In this document: positions 36,291-44,144 of the stretch, piece after piece
Numbering within the stretch: position 1 is the first letter of the stretch
How the letters are laid out: every line of letters begins with the position of its first letter
NCBI GenBank assembly: GCA_000421045.1
Contig: ATWC01000005.1
Location: 62,001-126,000, forward strand
Direction: 5' to 3'
From: Lachnospiraceae bacterium NK4A179
Lineage (GTDB): Bacteria; Bacillota; Clostridia; Lachnospirales; Lachnospiraceae
Length of the DNA stretch: 64,000 nucleotides
Made by a program: the position numbers and the translations under genes
Notes under the pieces: model-generated
Seen by the model: only the letters and a program-made list of their open reading frames with translations
Told to the model about the DNA's origin: nothing
Database searches by the model: none

Positions 36291-36651
36291 AGTCTGCTCC
36301 TTATATAGTCACGTTGCATAATATATAATATAACGTATAGTGAATTATAAGATATAAAAAATCTCAAGTCAACCCCGCATGACCTGTTTTATATGGCTTT
36401 TTTTGCGGCTATTTTTTGGGGGAACTATCGTAAGATCAATACAAATTCTGTATTCTCGGGCGATCAGCCCAGGGTAAGACCTTTCGGAACAGCAAATATC
36501 TTTGAGGGAAAATTCCTGCTTTACACATACGAAAGGAAGTGTTAGAGTATGAATCACATTTCTGGGAATTTCTGAGGCGTCTCGCCACATTTTTTCCGTG
36601 AATTGCAGTTGTAGTAAGTTTTGTTGCTCATTATAATGAAAGGAGAAGTGC
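36291..36651. promoter_or_regulatory. Intergenic region between abiEi and the Rpn-type gene
   Basis: The part next to abiEi is very AT-rich and contains ACGTT and AACGT arms separated by about 16 bp (about 36322-36347), a possible operator for AbiEi, which in known systems binds inverted repeats in its promoter. The remainder to 36640 shows no convincing gene. A TTGTAG-17-TATAAT sequence at 36609-36637 points to the Rpn gene but would start transcription inside the ribosome binding site, so it is doubtful. Confidence 0.35.
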
Positions 36652-37518
36652 ATGAGCGAAGAAGTCAACAGAGAATACAAGGATAGACTCTTTGCGTTTA
36701 TATTTGGCAGAGAGGAAAATAAAGCTTGGACGTTATCATTGTATAATGCTCTGAATGGAACATCATATACGGACGAGAGTGTAATAGAGATTACTACTAT
36801 GTCCGACACAGTTTATATGGGCATGAAGAATGATGTATCGTGTATTGTGTCGGCAACGCTGAGTTTGTATGAGCAGCAGAGCACCTATAATCCGAATATG
36901 CCGGTGAGACAACTTATGTATCTAGGTAGGCAGTATGACAGATATATTAATGATACTCATCAGAATATTTATGGAAGAAAGCAGATGCATCTGCCGGTAC
37001 CTAAGCTTGTAACCTTTTATAATGGAAATGAAGAAATAGATGATCAGATTTTGAGACTCAGTGATTCGTTTTCTGAGAATTCTGATCAGTCGGATGTGCA
37101 AGTGAGCGTCCGTATGATCAATATAAGTCGGAAGAAGAATTCAAAGCTTTTGGATGCCTGTTTGCCACTGAAAGAATATACCTGGTTTGTGGAGACAGTG
37201 AGGGCGGTCAAGTCCGAGAATCGTTTGTCAATGGAAGAAGCGGTAGATAAAACCATCGATGAAATGCCTAAATCCTTTCAGATAAGAAAGTTTCTGATAG
37301 GAAACCGAACGGAGGTAAGGAATATGTGTCTGACGGAATACAATGAAGCCGAGACAATGCAGATGTTCAAGGAAGAGGGGATAGAAGAAGGTATAAAAGA
37401 AGGTATATTGGTCTCGGTTAGAAATCTAATGAATAATATGAAGTGCTCCGCTGAACAGGCACTGGAATTGATCGGTGTTCCGGAAGAGGAGCGGTCAGTA
37501 TATTTGAAGATGCTATAA
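36652..37518 (+). CDS. Rpn family / PD-(D/E)XK nuclease-like protein
   Basis: 288 residues. The block VYMGMKNDVSCIVSATLSLY followed by EQQSTYNPNMPVRQLMYLGR is typical of a large Lachnospiraceae family related to recombination-promoting nucleases (Rpn, transposase_31-like), with the acidic and ExQ residues of a PD-(D/E)XK core. The C-terminal EEGIEEGIKEGI is the usual tail. It is often multicopy and linked to mobile DNA. AAAGGAG precedes the ATG. A strong palindromic terminator follows. Activity is not proven by sequence. Confidence 0.75.
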   Translation: MSEEVNREYKDRLFAFIFGREENKAWTLSLYNALNGTSYTDESVIEITTMSDTVYMGMKNDVSCIVSATLSLYEQQSTYNPNMPVRQLMYLGRQYDRYINDTHQNIYGRKQMHLPVPKLVTFYNGNEEIDDQILRLSDSFSENSDQSDVQVSVRMINISRKKNSKLLDACLPLKEYTWFVETVRAVKSENRLSMEEAVDKTIDEMPKSFQIRKFLIGNRTEVRNMCLTEYNEAETMQMFKEEGIEEGIKEGILVSVRNLMNNMKCSAEQALELIGVPEEERSVYLKML

Positions 37519-37544
37519 TATAAGCGCTAAGAAAATTAAATAAG

Positions 37545-37585
37545 AGACTCCCAAAGTAAAGTATACTTTACTTTGGGAGTCTTTT
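37545..37585. terminator. Palindromic terminator after the Rpn-type gene
   Basis: AGACTCCCAAAGTAAAGTA and its perfect complement form a 38-bp palindrome followed by TTTT. The symmetry allows use in both directions. Confidence 0.75.
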
Positions 37586-37653
37586 GACAGTTAAGCAGTA
37601 ACTATTGCAGGACATGCCTTCGGTAAATAAATAAGGCGCTACTAATAATTGTC

Positions 37654-37682
37654 TTGTCTTTGCTTGCGATACCAAGTACGAT
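37654..37682 (+). promoter_or_regulatory. Putative promoter of the mutT-like gene
   Basis: -35 TTGTCT and -10 TACGAT with a 17-bp spacer, about 58 bp before the start codon. Confidence 0.4.
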
Positions 37683-37740
37683 ATATCCTGTATCTGATAA
37701 TTAAGAAGCCATATAAGGCATTTAGTTGAATGGTGCTTGT

Positions 37741-38307
37741 ATGAAAACAGTAAGAGTAGCAGCTGCAGTAATAAAAGATGGAGAACGTGTTTTTGCAACA
37801 GCCAGAGGGTATGGTGAATATAAAGGGAAATGGGAATTTCCCGGCGGCAAAATAGAAGAAGGCGAAACGCCGCAGCAGGCGCTGAAACGCGAGATAGAAG
37901 AAGAACTCGATACAGAGATAAATGTAGGCGAATATATTTGCACGGTTGAATACGATTATCCGGCTTTCCATTTATCAATGGATTGCTTTTTTTGTGAAGT
38001 GGTTAAGGGGCAGCTGGTATTAAAAGAGGCGGCGGAAGCCAAGTGGCTGACTAAGGATACTATTGATTCAGTAGAGTGGCTGCCCGCAGATGTGATGGTG
38101 GTGGAGAAAATAAAAGAGCAGATGGTTATCCTCGGAGGCGGTGCATCTTCGCAGAATAATGCGGCGCCAGAGGCGGCTGTGAAGACGACCGAGATTACTG
38201 AAGCGACTGTGACGGAGAGTGCGGGCACAGAGACCGCAAAGCCGGATGAAACTAAAACTGAGGAAACAGTTACCGAAAGTACGATGGCCGAAAGCGATTG
38301 GAAATAA
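37741..38307 (+). CDS. MutT-type Nudix hydrolase with Thr/Glu-rich tail
   Basis: 188 residues. The Nudix box GGKIEEGETPQQALKREIEE followed by EL lies at about residues 34-56, preceded by YKGKWEFPG as in (d)CTP/8-oxo-dGTP diphosphatases. The last 50 residues are a Thr/Glu/Ala-rich tail (TTEITEATVTES, TKTEETVTEST) that looks like the linkers of the lipoproteins in this window and is unusual for a cytoplasmic MutT protein. The ATG at 37741 starts the conserved domain; the TTG at 37726 has no better ribosome binding site. The role in nucleotide-pool cleaning follows from the family only. Confidence 0.85.
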   Translation: MKTVRVAAAVIKDGERVFATARGYGEYKGKWEFPGGKIEEGETPQQALKREIEEELDTEINVGEYICTVEYDYPAFHLSMDCFFCEVVKGQLVLKEAAEAKWLTKDTIDSVEWLPADVMVVEKIKEQMVILGGGASSQNNAAPEAAVKTTEITEATVTESAGTETAKPDETKTEETVTESTMAESDWK

Positions 38308-38373
38308 CGGAAATGTTTTAGGTTATGGAATGATCGAGGGAACATTTTCTGCAAATTAATAAGGAACTACAAT

Positions 38374-38784
38374 ATGGTAAAAGAGATCATACGTGATCCG
38401 CTGTTCCTGCAGCAAAAGTCAGAACCGGCAACGGAGGCTGACAAGCAGGTGATAGAGGATCTTCTTGATACACTTAAAGCAAATCAGGACAGATGCGTTG
38501 GCATGGCTGCAAACATGATCGGAGTGAATAAGCAGATCATTGTTGTGGCTGCGGGGCCTTTTCAGTTTGCGATGATCAATCCGGTGATCACGAAGAAAAA
38601 CGGAAAGTATGAGACTGAGGAAAGCTGTCTGTCTCTGGATGGAAGCAGACCTTGCATAAGATATAAAGAGATCGAAGTCGATTACCTGGATCAGAACTTT
38701 CATAAGCAGCATGGAAAGTACTCCGGTTTTACGGCACAGATCATTCAGCATGAGATCCAGCATTTTAGCGGTGAATTGATATAG
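38374..38784 (+). CDS. Peptide deformylase-like protein, atypical motif 1
   Basis: 136 residues. Motif 2 ESCLSLDG (metal-binding Cys) and motif 3 IQHEIQHFSG (HExxH) are intact. Motif 1 reads VGMAANMIG, where usual deformylases have GLAAPQIG, so the conserved Gln is Met. This variant resembles a second deformylase class that I recall from Clostridia. It should remove formyl groups from nascent chains or short peptides, but the changed motif 1 leaves activity open. A strong terminator follows. Confidence 0.8.
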   Translation: MVKEIIRDPLFLQQKSEPATEADKQVIEDLLDTLKANQDRCVGMAANMIGVNKQIIVVAAGPFQFAMINPVITKKNGKYETEESCLSLDGSRPCIRYKEIEVDYLDQNFHKQHGKYSGFTAQIIQHEIQHFSGELI

Positions 38785-38790
38785 AAGTTT

Positions 38791-38822
38791 AATCCCTATG
38801 TAAATTACATAGGGATTTTTTT
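38791..38822 (+). terminator. Terminator after the deformylase-like gene
   Basis: AATCCCTATGTAA and its complement TTACATAGGGATT followed by a T run. Confidence 0.9.
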
Positions 38823-38908
38823 CTTGAAAAAAGTACTTGAAAACAATTTTTAATTCACTTAGCCTAATCTTCAGGACGTCCGAATAATAACATTAGGAGG
38901 CGAATTTA

Positions 38909-39901
38909 GTGGAAAAAGAGAGGTTTCATAGTTTTATCAAGGACAGTACAGGAAATGAAAGCAACATATGCCAGATATATGCCATAAAGGATGGCAGGGA
39001 TGTGTATGATGATTCATGGCGCGACTTTAAGACCGAAGATGCTGTGAATGTCAATTCGGTGACAAAGGGCGTGATGGCGCTCCTTGCCGGGATCGCGATA
39101 GACAGAGGGTTTATTGAAAGCGTAGATCAGAAGGTCATGGAGTTCTTTCCGGACTACAGCGTGAAACGTGGAGAGAAGACTATCTATGAGGTGACGATAA
39201 AGCATCTTCTTACAATGACGGCACCGTATAAGTGCAAGTCTGAACCGTGGAAAAAGGTCTGCACTTCAGATGACTGGACTCTGGCCATACTTGATTTCCT
39301 TGGAGGACGCAAAGGAATAACCGGAGAGTTCAAATATGCAACGCTTGGGATACAGATATTGGCCGGTATAATTGAGCATGCGTCCGGTGAAAAACTGATA
39401 GACTTTGCCAATAAGAACCTGTTTCTGCCATTGGGAATACCTGAGCATTTTATTCATGATGATTCTTCTAAAGAGGATCAGTTTGACTTTTTCATGAATA
39501 AGAAGCCAAGAAAAAATGAATGGTATTCAGATCCGCAGGGTACTGTGACGGCAGGATGGGGACTGTGCTCATCGGCACGTGATCTGGCAAAGCTTGGCGC
39601 GCTTGTGTTAAACGAGGGTGAATACGATGGAAAGAAGATAATATCGAAGGAATACCTTAATGACATGACAGCTCCGCACTTAAAACTTGGCGAGCGCTTT
39701 GGGTTCATGAATTACGGATACCTTTGGTACAAGCCTTTTGATGACAGAGAGGTCTATGCTGCCATAGGTGACAGCGGAAATATAATCTATGTCAATAAAG
39801 AAAAAAATGTGTCTGTTGGAATTACCGGCACATTTAAACCCAGGATCTTTGACAGAGTCGAATTTATTGAAACAAAGGTTCTGCCAGTGATATATTACTG
39901 A
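38909..39901 (+). CDS. Beta-lactamase-fold serine hydrolase
   Basis: 330 residues. The active-site SxxK is in VNSVTKGVMALLAGIA at about residue 51-54, with YATLG as the probable YxN equivalent and TAGWGLCSSARDLAKLG further on, the usual class C/esterase-like layout. No signal peptide, so it is probably intracellular. Substrates of the family range from peptides to esters; none can be named here. Translation starts at GTG 38909 with AGGAGG 8 bases upstream. Confidence 0.85.
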   Translation: MEKERFHSFIKDSTGNESNICQIYAIKDGRDVYDDSWRDFKTEDAVNVNSVTKGVMALLAGIAIDRGFIESVDQKVMEFFPDYSVKRGEKTIYEVTIKHLLTMTAPYKCKSEPWKKVCTSDDWTLAILDFLGGRKGITGEFKYATLGIQILAGIIEHASGEKLIDFANKNLFLPLGIPEHFIHDDSSKEDQFDFFMNKKPRKNEWYSDPQGTVTAGWGLCSSARDLAKLGALVLNEGEYDGKKIISKEYLNDMTAPHLKLGERFGFMNYGYLWYKPFDDREVYAAIGDSGNIIYVNKEKNVSVGITGTFKPRIFDRVEFIETKVLPVIYY

Positions 39902-39956
39902 CAGCTTTATGTGGCATCGAAGAGATGATTATTGGTCTAAAAAGGAAATATAACTC

Positions 39957-40505
39957 ATGACGATGAAATTTGCAGTGATCGATACAGAAACCAATTGGAA
40001 TAATGATGTCATGTCTATTGGAATAGTTGTCGCTGAGGATGGATCATTCAACTCGTTGGATTGCAGATATTTTATTATCCCGGAAGCAACTGTTGCCGGA
40101 GGGATGTTTGCATATGCGCTGAATGTAAAAGGGCAGAAAGCTGAACATTTGGAGCGCAAAAAGACTATTAAAGCGTTAGTGAGTTTTCTGAAGCATAATG
40201 AGGTGTCTTCAATATTTGCTTATAATGCATCTTTTGATGCCAGATGTCTTCCTGAACTGCAGGATTATGAATGGCATGATATTCTGAAATTGGCTGCATA
40301 TAAGCAGCATAATCCCGCAATCCCTGCCGGTGCACCATGCTGTGGTACCGGCAGGCTCAAGCGCGGATATGGAGTCGAAGACATCATGCATATGTTTGGT
40401 GAAAACGATTATTCAGAAATACATAATGCTTTGACGGATGCACAGGATGAACTCAGGATAATGAAATATTTGAATTATCCGATCAGTAAGTATCCGACGA
40501 TTTAG
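39957..40505 (+). CDS. DEDD-type 3'-5' exonuclease (DnaQ-like)
   Basis: 182 residues with the exonuclease motifs in order: FAVIDTETN (Exo I, DxE), IFAYNASFDARCL (Exo II, Asp), and HNALTDAQDELRIM (Exo III, HxxxD of the DEDDh type). It probably trims DNA or RNA 3' ends. ATGs exist at 39957 and 39963; AAGGAAAT lies upstream and either could be used. It is a stand-alone domain and not part of a polymerase. Confidence 0.85.
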   Translation: MTMKFAVIDTETNWNNDVMSIGIVVAEDGSFNSLDCRYFIIPEATVAGGMFAYALNVKGQKAEHLERKKTIKALVSFLKHNEVSSIFAYNASFDARCLPELQDYEWHDILKLAAYKQHNPAIPAGAPCCGTGRLKRGYGVEDIMHMFGENDYSEIHNALTDAQDELRIMKYLNYPISKYPTI

Positions 40506-40642
40506 CACATTGATGATAGAGGCACAGTTTTTTTGAAGCAGCGAAATTAGGGAGGCTTAGGATAGCTCTCTAATTATGTACCTCTTGAATAATGCACTTT
40601 ATGGTGCTATAGTTTTTTCATCTCGGGATTCTACCCGAAACA

Positions 40643-40666
40643 AAAAACGGATATTCAGCCGTTTTT
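40643..40666 (+). terminator. Hairpin with T run between exonuclease and Rpn-type gene
   Basis: AAAAACGG-(8 nt)-CCGTTTTT, preceded at 40622-40637 by a small TCGGG/CCCGA hairpin. It probably terminates the upstream unit. Confidence 0.6.
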
Positions 40667-40761
40667 ATCCAATCAAAAGCAGTAACGGTAAGCGGCAGTT
40701 GAACGGACGCTTTATTCCTTTTGACTGTCAACAAAAGTACAGAAATGAAAGGAAAGAGCAC

Positions 40762-41814
40762 ATGAAGAAAACACACAATTACACACAGGCTGATATCCTT
40801 GGGGAACTCACACCAAGAGAAAAAGTTGTGGAGAGTATCAAGTCAGATCATGATACACGTAGGAGATTTGGAAAACTAAAGCCAGAACAGCAGGAAAATA
40901 TCATCACGTTTCTCTCGGGAGAACGTGGACTTGAAGTCCTGTTAGACAGTTTTTTTCAGAAGATATTTAATCCTATGGAAAACAAGGACAGGATCTGCAG
41001 TTTGCTTTCGGCGCTTATTGGACAGGAGGTTGAAGACTTCACCATGCTTCCGCGTGAAGGCAATCCTATGTACGAAAAGGGAAGTCTGGTCATCATGGAT
41101 ATACTTGTGAGACTTAAGGACGGAAGCTTTGTGGATGTTGAGATGCAAAAGATAGGATACAGGTTTCCTTCACAGCGCAGCACCTGCTATGCATCAGACC
41201 TGGTAATGAGACAGTACAATGCCCTTAGAGCAGAGCATGGGGATGAATTCAGCTACGATATGATCCGTCCAGTAAATATAATTGTGATCATTGAATCGGC
41301 AAGTAAGGAGTTTTCCGAAACAGGATCTTATATACATAGAAGACAGGTTTCTTACAGCAGTGGAATTAAGTTCCCGGATAGCGTAAATATATGCTATATC
41401 ACTCTTGACAGCTTCAGGAAATCTATACAGAATATAAATGAACCGCTTGATAAGTGGCTTGCATTTTTTACTTACAAGGAACCGAAAGAAATCATTTCCC
41501 TTGTAAATAAGTATCCGGAATTCTTTCAGTTATACCATGAAATATCGGAATTCCGCAGAAATCCAAAGGAGGCAATCACTATGTATTCGGAAGCGTTAGC
41601 GGTACTTGATCACAATACCGAATTGTTTATGATTAAGGAAGCTCATCAGGAAATTGAGGAGCTGAAACTGGAGAAAGATACACTCCTGCAGGAGAAGGAT
41701 TCGATTCGGCAGGAGAATGATGCGCTTCAGCAGGAGAATGATTCTCTTCAGCAGGAGAAGGATGCTCTTCAGCAGAAACTTGCTAAGTATGAGGCTAAAT
41801 ACGGCAAGTTATAA
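40762..41814 (+). CDS. PD-(D/E)XK nuclease family protein with C-terminal coiled coil
   Basis: 350 residues. IMDILVRLKDGSFVDVEMQK supplies the Asp and ExQ residues of a PD-(D/E)XK core (Rpn/transposase-like family). FFTYKEPKEIISLVNKYP lies in the middle. The C-terminus (about 295-350) is a heptad-repeat coiled coil, QEKDSIRQENDALQQENDSL and onward, encoded by four near-identical 21-bp units (about 41692-41776). The start at 40762 has AAAGGAAAG upstream and agrees with the family. The longer frame to 40576 covers non-coding hairpins. It is probably mobile-DNA related. Confidence 0.75.
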   Translation: MKKTHNYTQADILGELTPREKVVESIKSDHDTRRRFGKLKPEQQENIITFLSGERGLEVLLDSFFQKIFNPMENKDRICSLLSALIGQEVEDFTMLPREGNPMYEKGSLVIMDILVRLKDGSFVDVEMQKIGYRFPSQRSTCYASDLVMRQYNALRAEHGDEFSYDMIRPVNIIVIIESASKEFSETGSYIHRRQVSYSSGIKFPDSVNICYITLDSFRKSIQNINEPLDKWLAFFTYKEPKEIISLVNKYPEFFQLYHEISEFRRNPKEAITMYSEALAVLDHNTELFMIKEAHQEIEELKLEKDTLLQEKDSIRQENDALQQENDSLQQEKDALQQKLAKYEAKYGKL

Positions 41815-41855
41815 TAGTATCAAAACGGGGTAATGAGGGCGGAATAGTAAATAAT

Positions 41856-42431
41856 ATGAATAAAAAGAGATTAAAAGTAACACTTAATGCGCCGGTGGTG
41901 ATCGGCTTTGTTGCCATGTGTTTTGTGGCAACGGTTCTGAATTATGTTTCAGGCGGTGTGGCCGGGAGACTTTTGTTTATGACATATCGTGCGCCGCTAT
42001 GGTCACCCTTGACATGGCTCAGAGGTGTTACTTATATCTTTGGACATGCAGATCTGGCACATATGGTTGGAAATATGAGCTATCTGCTTTTGCTGGGACC
42101 GATGCTTGAAGAAAAATACGGCTCAAAGCTCTTGGTTCTTATTATTGCTATCACAGCTATTATTACCAGTGTAATTCATTTTGTGTTTTTTCCTTCCATG
42201 GCTCTGTGCGGAGCGAGCGGCGTGGTGTTTGCGTTTATCCTGCTGTCATCATTTACCGGCTTTAGAGCAGGCGAAATACCGGTGAGCTTCATTTTGGTAT
42301 CGATGTTTTTTATCGGTCAGCAGATCGTTGATGGATTAACGGTACAGGATAATATCTCCAATCTGACACATATAATTGGTGGTATCCTGGGAGGCATCAT
42401 AGGATATGTGTTGAATCTTAGGAAGAGATAG
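41856..42431 (+). CDS. Rhomboid family intramembrane serine protease
   Basis: 191 residues, about six membrane helices. FGHADLAHMVGNM (GHxxxxHxxxN), LCGASGVVFAF (GxSG catalytic serine) and LTHIIGGILGG (catalytic histidine) are the rhomboid signatures. It cleaves membrane-spanning proteins within the bilayer; the substrate is unknown. The ribosome binding site is weak. A terminator overlaps the stop codon. Confidence 0.92.
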   Translation: MNKKRLKVTLNAPVVIGFVAMCFVATVLNYVSGGVAGRLLFMTYRAPLWSPLTWLRGVTYIFGHADLAHMVGNMSYLLLLGPMLEEKYGSKLLVLIIAITAIITSVIHFVFFPSMALCGASGVVFAFILLSSFTGFRAGEIPVSFILVSMFFIGQQIVDGLTVQDNISNLTHIIGGILGGIIGYVLNLRKR

Positions 42432-42458
42432 GAACTAATGTGGGGCCTATCTCTTTTT
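42424..42458 (+). terminator. Terminator after the rhomboid gene
   Basis: AGAGATAGG-(13 nt)-CCTATCTCT followed by TTTTCTTT; the stop codon lies in the 5' arm. Confidence 0.8.
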
Positions 42459-42677
42459 CTTTAAGGTCATTATCTGCGGAATCACATGATCGGCAGTGAT
42501 CAAGTGATTCAGTTTCTGAAATTCTTTTTTTTATCTCTTTATAGTAAATTGCATAAGTGTAAATGATCAAGTAATTCCGGCAACAGAAGGTATTCTTAAT
42601 ATTGGGGTGTGTTTTTTCTCGTTGTCATGTATTTGTTTCAGTAGTACGGTTCGCGGGGGGAAGGTCTTTCGTTGTTA
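42459..42677. other. Non-coding stretch with an imperfect hairpin
   Basis: At 42480-42509 AATCACATGATC pairs with GATCAAGTGATT with one mismatch. ATCAAGTAAT recurs near 42565; its complement ATTACTTGAT is a core of the 72-bp repeats that follow. I see no gene here. Confidence 0.6.
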
Positions 42678-43016
42678 GGATTGCTTGATTAATTTGTGTT
42701 ATGTAATGCTACAGCAAGGATTTAGGGGCAAAAATGTTTTTTGAAGCCAAGATTACTTGATTTATTCAAGTTATGTAATGCTACAGCAAGGAATATCTGG
42801 CAAGAATGGATTTTGAAGCCAAGATTACTTGGTTTCTTCAAGTTATGTAATGCTACAGCAAGGAATATGTGGCAAGAATGTTTTATGAAGCCATGATTGC
42901 TTGATTTCTTCAAGTTATGTAATGTCACAGCAAAGGATTACGCGACAAGAATGGATTTTGAAGCCGGAATTACTTGATTCTATACAGTTATGTAACTTCA
43001 CAGCAATCCCTCCACA
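42678..43016. repeat. Tandem array of five 72-bp repeats
   Basis: Units start at about 42678, 42750, 42822, 42894 and 42967, with an exact 72-bp step between the first four and 73 bp to the last. Shared blocks are GATTACTTGATTT, CAAGTTATGTAATGCTACAG, CAAGGAATAT and CAAGAATGGATTTTGAAGCC. Outer units (1 and 5) are more diverged than 2-4. In units 2-4 CTTGR and TCAAG form a small stem around a 5-nt loop. 72 is a multiple of three and the minus strand stays partly open, but frame and start signals are not convincing, so it is treated as non-coding. Confidence 0.9.
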
Positions 43017-43087
43017 GAAGAATGATTTTATTTTTAAGGATTCTTTAAAGATTTGAAAGGCACCCCGGTGATAGTATGCACACATGA

Positions 43088-43161
43088 TGACACACAAAAA
43101 TACATAGATAATGACACGCATATGTACACACATAATGGTATAAATACTGACACACAAAAAT
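43088..43161 (+). repeat. Two 14-bp direct repeats upstream of the MacB-like operon
   Basis: TGACACACAAAAAT occurs at 43088-43101 and 43148-43161, 60 bp apart, with a related TGACACGCATATG between them. The surrounding 170 bp are AT-rich and non-coding, ending at the ribosome binding site of the ABC gene. They may be regulator sites, for example for the response regulator encoded downstream. Confidence 0.6.
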
Positions 43162-43237
43162 GGCATAAATAATAAACAAATAATGCAACTCAAACAAGCA
43201 TAAATAAATGTTCCTTGTCAAAATCATGAGGTGAAAG

Positions 43238-44143
43238 ATGGAAATTAATAGTGTGAAATCAACTGATCACAGTAAGACAACTGATCACAGTAAATCAACT
43301 GATCACCGTAAGACAACTGATCACAGCGGGGCAGCCAATCAAAGCAGATCAACCAATCCCAACAAAGCAAAGAATATCTGCCTGGAAGCAATTGATCTGT
43401 GCAAGACATATATTGTTGATGGCTACAGCAATAATGTGCTGCAGAATGTAAATCTAAAGATCGCAGAAGGGGAATTTGTATCGATAATGGGACCCAGCGG
43501 GTCGGGCAAATCGACCTTGCTCTATACGATAAGTGGAATGGATGATATGACAGCCGGTAAGGTCATCTTTGACGGAGAGGATCTGTCGGGAATGAGTGCA
43601 AAGGAACTTACGAAACTGAGACTTATCAAGATGGGCTTTATATTTCAGCAGATGTACATGATGAAAAAGCTGTGCATCATGGATAATATCGTGCTTCCGG
43701 GGTATCAGGCAAAGCTTTGTTCCAGAGAGGAAGTAAATAAAAATGCCGAGGAGCTGATGAGAAGGCTTGGTGTCATAGAGCTGGCCGATCGACAGATAAC
43801 CGAGGTTTCTGGCGGGCAGCTTCAGCGTGCATGTCTTGCAAGAGCGCTTATCAACAGTCCCAAGGTTTTGTTTGCGGATGAACCTACAGGTGCACTCAAT
43901 TCCAAAGCTTCCATGGAAGTTCTTAATGAACTGGTGAAAGCAAATGAAGCAGGCTCCACGGTTCTGATGGTAACGCACAGTGAGAAGGTGGCAGCCAGCT
44001 CTGACAGGATAATCTATCTGATGGACGGAGATATACAGGGCGAACTCGCTCTCGGCAAATTAAGCAATGCCGCAGATACCAGAGAAGAACTTGCAAAACG
44101 CGAAAGAAAACTCAGAAACTGGTTAGAGGAGATGGGGTGGTAG
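43238..44143 (+). CDS. MacB/LolD-type ABC transporter ATPase with N-terminal hexapeptide repeats
   Basis: 301 residues. Residues 8-45 are hydrophilic hexapeptide repeats (TDHSKT, TDHSKS, TDHRKT, TDHSGA), encoded by an 18-bp DNA unit at 43261-43332. The ATPase follows: IMGPSGSGKSTLLYTISGMD (Walker A), FIFQQMYMMKKLCIMDNI (Q-loop), VSGGQLQRACLARALINSP (signature), VLFADEPTGALNSK (Walker B), VTHSEKVA. It pairs with the FtsX-like permease encoded one base later. GAGGTGAAAG lies before the ATG. Family exporters move peptides, lipoproteins or antibiotics. Confidence 0.9.
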   Translation: MEINSVKSTDHSKTTDHSKSTDHRKTTDHSGAANQSRSTNPNKAKNICLEAIDLCKTYIVDGYSNNVLQNVNLKIAEGEFVSIMGPSGSGKSTLLYTISGMDDMTAGKVIFDGEDLSGMSAKELTKLRLIKMGFIFQQMYMMKKLCIMDNIVLPGYQAKLCSREEVNKNAEELMRRLGVIELADRQITEVSGGQLQRACLARALINSPKVLFADEPTGALNSKASMEVLNELVKANEAGSTVLMVTHSEKVAASSDRIIYLMDGDIQGELALGKLSNAADTREELAKRERKLRNWLEEMGW

Positions 44144-44144
44144 C

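Noticed and set aside
36609-36637. Promoter TTGTAG-17-TATAAT for the Rpn-type gene
   Set aside because: Transcription would start inside the ribosome binding site, so it is not listed as a feature of its own.
36369-36809. 146-codon minus-strand frame over the Rpn-type gene start
   Set aside because: It is antisense to a well-supported gene and resembles no family.
42678-43016. CRISPR array
   Set aside because: The full 72-bp unit is conserved, with no variable spacers and no cas genes nearby.
42722-43193. Minus-strand open frames across the 72-bp repeats
   Set aside because: They carry no ribosome binding site, change frame between units and encode low-complexity sequence produced by the repeat itself.
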